Shown here: one piece after another, positions 56,877-64,000 of the stretch
Layout of the letters: the number at the start of each line of letters is the position of its first letter
How positions within the stretch are numbered: position 1 is the stretch's first letter
NCBI GenBank assembly: GCA_027627225.1
Contig: CM051034.1
Coordinates: 45,778,548 to 45,842,547 of the forward strand
Length of the DNA: 64,000 nt
Source: Congeria kusceri
Lineage: Eukaryota; Mollusca; Bivalvia; Myida; Dreissenidae
Reading direction: 5' to 3'
Made by a program: the position numbers and the translations under genes
Notes under the pieces: generated by a model
Told to the model about the DNA's origin: nothing
Seen by the model: only the letters and a program-made list of their open reading frames with translations
Database searches by the model: none

Positions 56877-57289
56877 CATGTTAGAATATGCTTCAATGTT
56901 ATAGCCGGTGAAGTGGTTTGCTAGGTGAAGATTTGACAATATGTGACAACATCATTTCGGTCAATAAAGCTGTGTGCAATGTGTTAACTTTCAGAAACAT
57001 CCAGCTGTGACAAGGACGCCCATCGATACAGTTCATATAGCGAGATTCTATTTATGCGAATACATTTTTTGTGAAAATGCAATGGTTTGTGAAAACATGA
57101 CAAAGCTTAGAGAGTAGACCGTTTGTAAGGGTTCACTATTTGAAAGAGTCTTATATTTTGAAAACGTGATCGAGTTAAGAGAGGATGTCTTTTGTAAGCA
57201 TGTACACATACACGTAGTCTGTCGTCTGTGAACATTCTCTCGCTGAAACTGAATAACCTGGTGAGAGTGCTCTTTAGTTGAGAGGATAT

Positions 57290-58230
57290 AAAATTATAGA
57301 TAAAGACTATACGTCGTGGTCATCCTTTGATAAAAAGTGTCTTATAGAGAAAGACTACACGTCGTGGTCATCCTCTGATAAAAAAAACTGTCTTATAGAG
57401 AAAGACTATACGTCGTGGTAATCCTCTGAAAAAAGTGTCTTATAGAGAAAGACTATATGTCGTGGTAATCCTTTGATAAAAAGTGTCTTATAGAGAAAGA
57501 CTATACGTCGTGATAATCCTCTGATAAAAAAGTGTCTTATAGAGAAAGACTATACGTCGTGATAATCCTCTGATAAAAAACTGTCTTATAGAGAAAGACT
57601 ATACGTCGTGGTCATCCTTTGATAAAAAAGTGTCTTATAGAGAAAGACTATACATCGAGGTCATCCTCTGATAAAAAGTGTCTTATAGAGAAAGACTATA
57701 CGTCGTGGTCATCCTTTGATAAAAAAAACTGTCTTATAGAGAAAGACTATACGTCGTGGTAATCCTCTGATAAAAAGTGTCTTATAGAGAAAGGCAATAC
57801 GTCGTGGTAATCATCTGATAAAAAAGCTGTCTTATAGAGAAAGACTATACATCGTGGTCATCCTCTGGTAAAAATTGTCTTATAGAGAAAGACTTTACGG
57901 CGTGGTCATCCTTTGATAAAAAGCGTATTTAATTCGTGATCATCATTTAGTTGAAAGTGTCCACTTCTTGATCATCTTCTAGTTGTAAAAGTATCTACTT
58001 CGTGAGCATCCTCTAGTTGAAAGAGTCTCCAAGCCGTGATCACCCTCTAGTTGAAGAAGTCTATACTTCGTGATCCTCGAGTTAAACTGTCTCTAATTCG
58101 TGATCATCCTCTAGCTGACAAAAGTCTCTTATCACGATCGTCCTCTAGTTGGAAAAGTCTATACTTCGTAGTCATTCTTTTTAGTTGGAAACGTCTCTAA
58201 TTCGTGATCATCCTTTAGTGATCCTGGTGA
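57290..58230. repeat. 49-bp minisatellite, about thirteen units, decaying rightward
   Basis: Unit CTTATAGAGAAAGACTATAC then GTCGTGGTCATCCTCTGATA then AAAAAGTGT (57290-57930). From 57930 to 58230 only TTCGTGATCATCCTCTAGTTG-type cores remain. It lies between the two tetraspanin genes. Confidence 0.92.
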
Positions 58231-58837
58231 TTATTATCCTTGTTGAAAGAGCATATCAATCTTAAACCTTAACAATATTATAGTTGGGGGCATTTTCGTT
58301 TGTAAACATGCTTCACCAGCAAAAAGCTTTAGCTTGTGAACATTCTCTAACTGAGATGGTCTACAGTGTACGAGAAAAAGAAAAACGCACTTGCCATGCA
58401 CTTATGTGTAAAGGTACGTGCGTGAAACAAAAAGGAACAGCTTTATATTACCCATTTCATTTCGTCGGGTGTTAGTTGTATTTAATGGGTTTTTTTAATT
58501 ATATTCGGTTAAAACTAGTTGTATTTGACTTGAATTTAATATATCGACCCAAGATCGCTAAATCGTATTTCACTGATAACAGTTTAAATTTTGGAAACAC
58601 AATCCTGTCGTTCTGTGGTTTAAACAGGAAATGAAAATGCATTCACATTTGTTTACATAAATATACACCTTGATGTGAGGTGTAGCGTGCATGTCAAAGT
58701 ACATAACGATAATGTATACATGAACAAAAAAATAAACATTAGAGCGTACTTCAAAATTTCTGATTTAATATATTGCACACTGTTAATCATTTGCGGTATT
58801 TTGACATCCTGGTATTAATAATATACATTTATTAGTT

Positions 58838-59784
58838 AAAGGGACCTGTTCACAGATTTACGAATTGACAGATTTCAAAAAGAAAAGAAAATTGTATATA
58901 AAGGAGCAAACTAGCCCTATACTGACATAGAAATAAATTGGAAATAACGTATCGCTGATGAGTAGTCATAAGTTGAAATGGATATAATTATAAACGACAA
59001 ACGATTGGATATTTTAGAGTATTTAAGTTGTTTACGTTGAAATTGTTGAATATAAGAATAATGAAACTCCAGAGATATCGCCAGGAGAGAAACCCTTATT
59101 AACATTCGCTGGTCATTTATTTAAGGCAAGTGACCAATTGCCTGTGCAATACAGGACAATACGCACAACACAACGCAAAACATAAACATGATTTAAAACT
59201 GGGATCACCGCCGTTAATTGGTCAATGCCAAGCATTGGGGGTTTAAATCGGTTTAAAGGCATGTCGAAACTTGTAAACATATATAGGATCTGACACGAGT
59301 TGTCATTTCATACCATATTTTATTAAACGAGTTCGCGAATTTTGTGAGTTAGCGAACCCTTGGTGAGCTTACGAGCGAATTTCCTGGACGATCTTTTTTA
59401 TCACATGCTTTTTAAACGGAAAAACAACGTTCACCAAAACATGTTGTTAAATCCTAAAAGCTGTGTACTGACGTGAGGTCATTTCATGTTGTCAACGTAA
59501 TTTCACCATAATAATGTCATGCGATTGGTCAGTCAAAGAATACGTACCCAATTAAAATGTTATCTTTCACATGTGTAAGATAAAAATATTCGTAATCGTT
59601 GTATTACACGGAAAACAAGGTATAACATGTGATAAAAAGTAAATATTACACGCTCAAGTATATAAATCAGATTGACTGAGCGGTTTGCGCGTCAGACTTT
59701 TGATCGGGTCGTAGGTTCGATCCCCGGTGGCGGCATATTTTTATGTGTAGTAAATACACAAAAAACTGTGAAAAAGTCCCTTTA
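58838..59784 (+). mobile_element. Terminal-inverted-repeat element with tRNA-like module, second copy, interrupted
   Basis: The left end TTAAAGGGACCTGTTCACAG and right end AACTGTGAAAAAGTCCCTTT are inverted. The interior matches 53760-54236. Sequence at about 59280-59645 belongs to another family (see next entry) and splits it. The tRNA-like core is at 59672-59735 (GACTGAGCGG...GGTTCGATCCCCGGTGGCGG, with CTTTTGA in the anticodon-loop position). Confidence 0.75.
59283..59645. mobile_element. Foldback element copy 3, nested in the preceding element
   Basis: AGGATCTGACACGAGTTGTC and CCATATTTTATTAAACGAGT identify it as the family at 2188 and 31266. It also keeps the flanking GCGATTGGTCAGTCAAAGAA and GTAAGATAAAAATATTCGTA blocks. 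Confidence 0.7.
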
Positions 59785-60243
59785 ACGTAACGAAACCACA
59801 ACTCAACTATCCCTGTACATCGATGCGCTTGGGATTAACCTGTAAATTAACGTAAATAAAAGTTTAACGTGCGTAATTGAGAAAACATGTTGAAATCACT
59901 TTAGGTTATTATAATAATGTGTTCTCTTAATATTTAAAAAGGTTATTGCATATGTGCGTATTTGAGTGCATCTGTCAAACTGAAGCAATTAAAATGAATT
60001 TTATTTGATTTACCTAATAAGAAAAGGAAAGTAGAAGTCCTTTCATATATATTGACACTATAACTATATATATATATTTATACTTTATGCACCTATTAAC
60101 ATTTCCCTCCACGGGGCAGAGGCGGACATATACGAAACTTTAGACTGAAAACGATTCCCGACAGGCGGGAATTAGACACGCCGAATGAGTCCGTGTCCCG
60201 GAAAATATATAGACTTTGGTCGGATTTAAGATATATGCGTTCC

Positions 60244-60265
60244 CTCCCCCCCCCCCCTCCCCCCG
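60244..60265. repeat. C-rich homopolymer tract
   Basis: Two runs of C separated by a T. The surrounding 60100-60440 is GC-richer than average with GGCGGGAATT/GGCGGGAAAT repeats, but no exon can be supported. Confidence 0.7.
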
Positions 60266-60792
60266 GGCCATTTGATACACTAAGCATTCCCCGCTGTGGG
60301 GATTTAGACAAAAATATTTATCTCAAAGGCGGGAAATTATACACCAAAAATATAATTAGTCATAATCCCCTGGGTCAACCCGCCGCTTCCCCCTGGGTGA
60401 AAATATTGATAGGTGTATTATATATAAATGGTGAGTAGGTCCCGTAAACATCTATGTTATGTTACTGATGCTTTTGTGGATAAATGCCAGTATATATTCC
60501 GAACTTAAACAAATTGTTAACTATTCATGTACATTGATTATATGTTAATGCAGTTATACAATCACGATTGTGTACCTCAAGCAAAATTGTGTAAGTACAT
60601 AAAATATAATATTTAGGTAACTTAACAATTTAACGTGCATATTATTAAACGTAGCAACATAAACATTTACACAGTCTCATGTTAAACTACTATAATTTTA
60701 ACCTGAAGGGAATTTAATGTGTACATTACACAACGTTGCTACGTAAAAACGTTTACGCAGTAACGCATCTTGCCTTTCAGAAGCGTTCAAAG

Positions 60793-60891
60793 ATGCCGGT
60801 GGCCTTGCGCATGCCCCGTCATAATAAGTCCGGGTCGGAAGTGAACCTCCTGATCAAATATGTGCTGTTCTTAGTAAACTTCTTGATATGG
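60793..60891 (+). CDS. Tetraspanin 2, coding exon 1
   Basis: 33 codons; donor gtaaga. The N terminus is eight residues longer than in paralogue 1 because of MPVALRMP; a downstream Met (residue 7) is an alternative start. Confidence 0.9.
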
Positions 60892-62142
60892 GTAAGAGCA
60901 GTTAAATCATCGCATTGTTTGTTTTCTTTGTTTACAACGTGGTACTTGTTTCTTAGCATGGACATCATCAACGTCGTCGTCAATGTCGTCATCATGATTA
61001 TCGCCATATCATCGTGATCGAAGTCGTCATCATCAGCAGCTATACGATTTTTAGTAGGACAGAATTTGTAAACCCATATATTTATTCCATACTACCGGGT
61101 TGATTGTTAAACAACAATACAACCATGGCTTGCTAATCTGGGTATTTTATTATTTTGTTTAACATTGAACGCATTCAATCGACACGGTATGTTTCAAAAA
61201 AGCTTCCTCATTAAATGCAATTTAACTTTATTTGATAGCACATGTTCGCGAATGGATTTTATTAAACCAATACTTTAATCTTAAATGGACCGGTTCACAG
61301 ATTGGCAAATTGAACGTTTTCAACATTTTCGTCGTATATCCCCCCCCCCCCCTTAAAAAAAATTTTTTTTTTTTTTTTTATATAAACAAGCGAACTAACA
61401 CTACTAACAAAGGAATATATAAGAAATACAGTGTCGTTTAAAGTTTTTTAACTGAGAAATGTTGGTTCAAGTTTTTCTTAAAGTCCAATAGCTTGAATAC
61501 TATCAAAGGTATTTACTTGAAACTTAACAAACTTGTTCACTATCAACGTCCCCACCAGGGAAAGCAACCCCCATAACTTTGTATTTTGGCAAATTTATGC
61601 CCCCTTTTTAGCTAAGAAATTTTGGTTAAAGTTTTTCGTAAGTTTTTCCAGACCAGCCATTTGTTCTGATGTAATAAAGTTTACATTTTTCTTTCACTGT
61701 TATTTACTAAGATTCATTTTGGTGTCAATGTGGCACCTACTGAAAGCGCCTTCGGGGGCATATGTCACCTGTGACAGCACTTGTTTATTTTAAAATCTTC
61801 CCAAACGACATCTTAGTACATGTATAAACAATTAGACAAGGGTGCTGGAACATACCCCGGGTCATACCCCAGGTCCACACTTAATGCAACTTCGCAACAG
61901 AACGACCTCATAAACTACAAAATACAAACACTCTGCTTAACTCGTTTTCTCAGATCGCTTCAGGAGCGTTGGTCGGTCTGATGAGCTGGGTCCTCTACCT
62001 CAAGGACAAAAAGGTCAACGACGTCTACGACTTCTTTTTCGACCCGTCTATAATTCTATGCTTGGTCGGATGTTTCGCCTTCGTCATCTCGCTATGCGGT
62101 TGGCTGGGACCGTTTAGAGAAAACGTTTTCATTATTAAAGTG
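60793..62142 (+). CDS. Second tetraspanin (tandem paralogue), partial: join(60793..60891, 61954..62142, beyond window)
   Basis: Two coding exons in phase 0. Exon 1 gives MPVALRMPRHNKSGSEVNLL then IKYVLFLVNFLIW; exon 2 gives IASGALVGLMSWVLYLKDKK to GWLGPFRENVFIIKV. Lengths, phases and residues match exons 1-2 of the first tetraspanin (EVNLxIKYxLFxxNFLI, GAxVGLM, KKVxxVYDF, GWxGxFREN), so this is a tandem duplicate in the same orientation, 10.6 kb downstream of the first gene's stop. A strong acceptor (cttgcctttcag) ends at 60780, 12 bases before ATG, so an upstream noncoding exon is likely. TM3, the cysteine loop and TM4 lie outside the window, so TspanC8 membership is inferred from the paralogue only. 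Confidence 0.9.
60960..61040. repeat. CATCATC/GTCGTC-rich stretch after exon 1
   Basis: Imperfect trinucleotide run at the same relative place as 40105-40255 in the first gene. Confidence 0.65.
61465..61790. repeat. Dispersed noncoding repeat, second copy
   Basis: 'ttgaatactatcaaaggtat', 'cccaccagggaaagcaaccc', then GCGCCTTCGGGGGCATATGT and CACCTGTGACAGCACTTG. Same family as 47870-48115. Preceded by C and T homopolymers at 61341-61378. Confidence 0.6.
61954..62142 (+). CDS. Tetraspanin 2, coding exon 2
   Basis: Acceptor ctcgttttctcag; 63 codons; donor gtacgt. Exactly the length and phase of exon 2 in paralogue 1. Confidence 0.93.
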
Positions 62143-62154
62143 GTACGTCCAGTC

Positions 62155-63075
62155 TAATTAAAATCCATGGTGGCATACTTCTATATAAGATTTAGTGGCA
62201 TACTACTGTATAAGATTTAGTGTCATATTTCTACATAAGATTTAGTGGCATACTTCTGTATAAGATTTAGAGTCATACTTCTGCATAAGATCTAGTGGCA
62301 TGTTTCTGCATAAGATCTAGTGGCAAACTTCTACATAAGATCTAGTGGCATACTTCTGTATAAGATTAAGTGTCATACTTATGCATAAGATCTAGTGGCA
62401 TACTTCTGAATACCATTTCGTGGTATACTTATGTAAAAGATTAAGTGGATACTTCTACGTAAGATTAAATGGCATACTTCTGTATAAGATTTAGTGGCAT
62501 ACTTCTACGTAAGATTTAGTGGCATGCGTGTGCATAAGAGTTAGTGTCATATTTCTGCATCAGATCTAGTGGCAAACTTTTGCATAAGATTTTGTGGCAT
62601 ACTTCTGTATAAGATTTAGTGGCATACTTCTACATGGGATCTAGTGGCATACTTCTGCATAAGATTTAGTGGCATACTTCTACATAAGATCTAGTGGCAT
62701 ACTTCTGCATAAGATTTAGTAGCATACTTCTACATAAGATCTAGTGGCATACTTCTGTATAAGATTTAATGACATACTTCTACATAAGATTTAGTGGCAT
62801 ATTTCTGCATACGATTTAGTGGCATACTTCTACGTAAGATTAAGTAGCATACTTCTACATAAGATTTAATGGCATACTTCTGCATAAGATTTAGTGACAT
62901 ACTTCTGCATAAGATTTAGTGGCATATTTCTGCATAAGATTTAGTGGCATACTTCTACGTACTTCTACATAGGGTTCAGTGGGATACTTCTGCATAAGAT
63001 TTTGTGGGATACTTCTGCATAAGATTTAGTGGCATACTTCTGCATAAGATATAGTGGCATAATTCTGCATAGGAT
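62155..63075. repeat. 25-bp minisatellite in intron 2 of tetraspanin 2, about 35 units
   Basis: Unit AAGATTTAGTGGCATACTTC then TGCAT, with TACAT, TGTAT and TACGT variants. It begins within about 15 bp of the exon 2 donor. Confidence 0.95.
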
Positions 63076-63589
63076 AACCAGATACTTTTCGTGAAATTTT
63101 GACTGCTTTTCAAGAAAAGTTGTATATTTCATAAAAATATAAGCAGTTTTCATGAAAAGTTATTTTTGTCCACTTCACTCACGGTCGCCATATTAAATGG
63201 AAAATGTCACGTTACTGCCTTGAACTCCATACGATAACTATTTGAGGATCGAATAATTTTTGCGAAAGGCATAATATTTTCTTGATAGTTTGGTAATTTT
63301 CTTGACAAAATAATAAATATCTTGCCCAAATAGTTTGATTATTCATGAAAAAGAAATGCGATAACTAACAAATTCCGCGAAAAATATCATATTATCTTAT
63401 GCGGTAGTGGCAATAATTTGACTTTTTTTCTTGATTACCTTTTAATATTTTCACGAAAAGGTTGAAATGTTAACGCGAAATTCAAGTTTTCGCGAAGTTT
63501 TTCAGGTGATTCAGAAGTATGTCACCTTAGTATAGTATACTAAGCTTTATTCATATCATTACACAAATGTTAAGTACGCTCCCTAATTA

Positions 63590-64000
63590 ACTCGAAGAAA
63601 AAAAGTCGAGTTATTGTCGTCGCTCTGTCGCCTACGTCTGCGTCAGCGTCTGCGTTAGTTAAAATTTTATTTTTGGTTAAGTTCTTTGGTTAAGTTGTTT
63701 GGTTTAGTTTTTTGTCAGAGTCCATTTCTTTAAAACTATCAAAGGGTATCCATTTGAAACTTTCAATACTTGTTCACTATCAAAAGGGTAATTCATTACA
63801 ACAACTTATCGCAAGACTTATTGCTCTTTTATTTTCAACTTAGAATTTTAGTTTTAGGTCAAATTCCTCATGATCTATAAGACGTATTGACTTGAAATTC
63901 AACACACTTCATCACAGTGATGAACCCATTCTACTAACAAAATGTCAGAATAATATCAAATACGAGAAAGTCGAGCGTCCAGCACCCGCAGACGGTGCTC
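63590..64000. repeat. Dispersed noncoding repeat, cut by window edge
   Basis: Opens AACTCGAAGAAAAAAAGTCG and ends TCGAGCGTCCAGCACCCGCA then GACGGTGCTC. The middle holds 'aaactatcaaagggtatcca', related to 47870-48115 and 61465-61790. From 63076 to 63589 I see no gene. Confidence 0.5.

Overview
This is a window of animal nuclear DNA, most likely from a bivalve mollusc. That is inferred from three things: a spliced tetraspanin with phase-0 introns, a Deltex-type E3 gene, and dense tandem and foldback repeats, including arrays with 'agggccataact' and 'gaccttgacctttgac' style units of the kind known from bivalve genomes. It is AT-rich, with GC-richer coding exons. Nothing bacterial is present: no operons, CRISPR arrays or phage. 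Most long open frames in the window are stop-free repeats, and the real exons are short.

Three genes and one pseudogene can be read. (1) A minus-strand five-exon gene, 30939 down to 11015, encodes about 488 residues: two B-box-like zinc fingers, a coiled coil, a RING-like finger and a Deltex C-terminal (DTC) domain. All five exons join in frame at GT/AG sites. It is odd because two RING cysteine positions are Arg and the DTC domain lacks the usual WNxIHHKT stretch. A C-D exon segment inside the gene was tandemly duplicated, leaving a truncated RING exon (25.7 kb) and a donor-less exon (16.8 kb) stranded in an intron. (2) At 1.07-1.86 kb lies a disabled copy of its B-box exon, inside a roughly 4-5 kb segmental duplication (992-5815 versus 30001-33935). 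(3) A complete plus-strand seven-exon TspanC8-type tetraspanin lies at 39988-50181 (284 residues). (4) The first two coding exons of a tandem paralogue lie at 60793-62142, and that gene runs off the right edge.

Layout: 0-1 kb, low complexity; 1-5.8 kb, duplicated block A with the pseudogene; 5.8-10.8 kb, AT-rich with no gene seen; 10.8-31 kb, the Deltex-like gene, whose introns hold a 2.2-kb 34-bp minisatellite, four families of 145-165-bp tandem elements and two copies of a hAT-like transposon; 30-34 kb, duplicated block B; 34-40 kb, intergenic with small repeats; 40-50.6 kb, tetraspanin 1, with arrays or mobile elements in every intron; 50.6-60.7 kb, intergenic with several miniature elements; 60.8-64 kb, start of tetraspanin 2.

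The most interesting non-genic structures are: a miniature LTR-type element (53020-53539) with a tRNA-like pol III promoter module in both LTRs and a Lys-type primer-binding site; a terminal-inverted-repeat family (53.8 and 58.8 kb) that also carries a tRNA-like module; and two intronic minisatellites whose units look like copies of the adjacent 3' splice junction. Deltex proteins and TspanC8/ADAM10 both touch Notch signalling in other animals, but nothing here shows a functional link between the neighbours.
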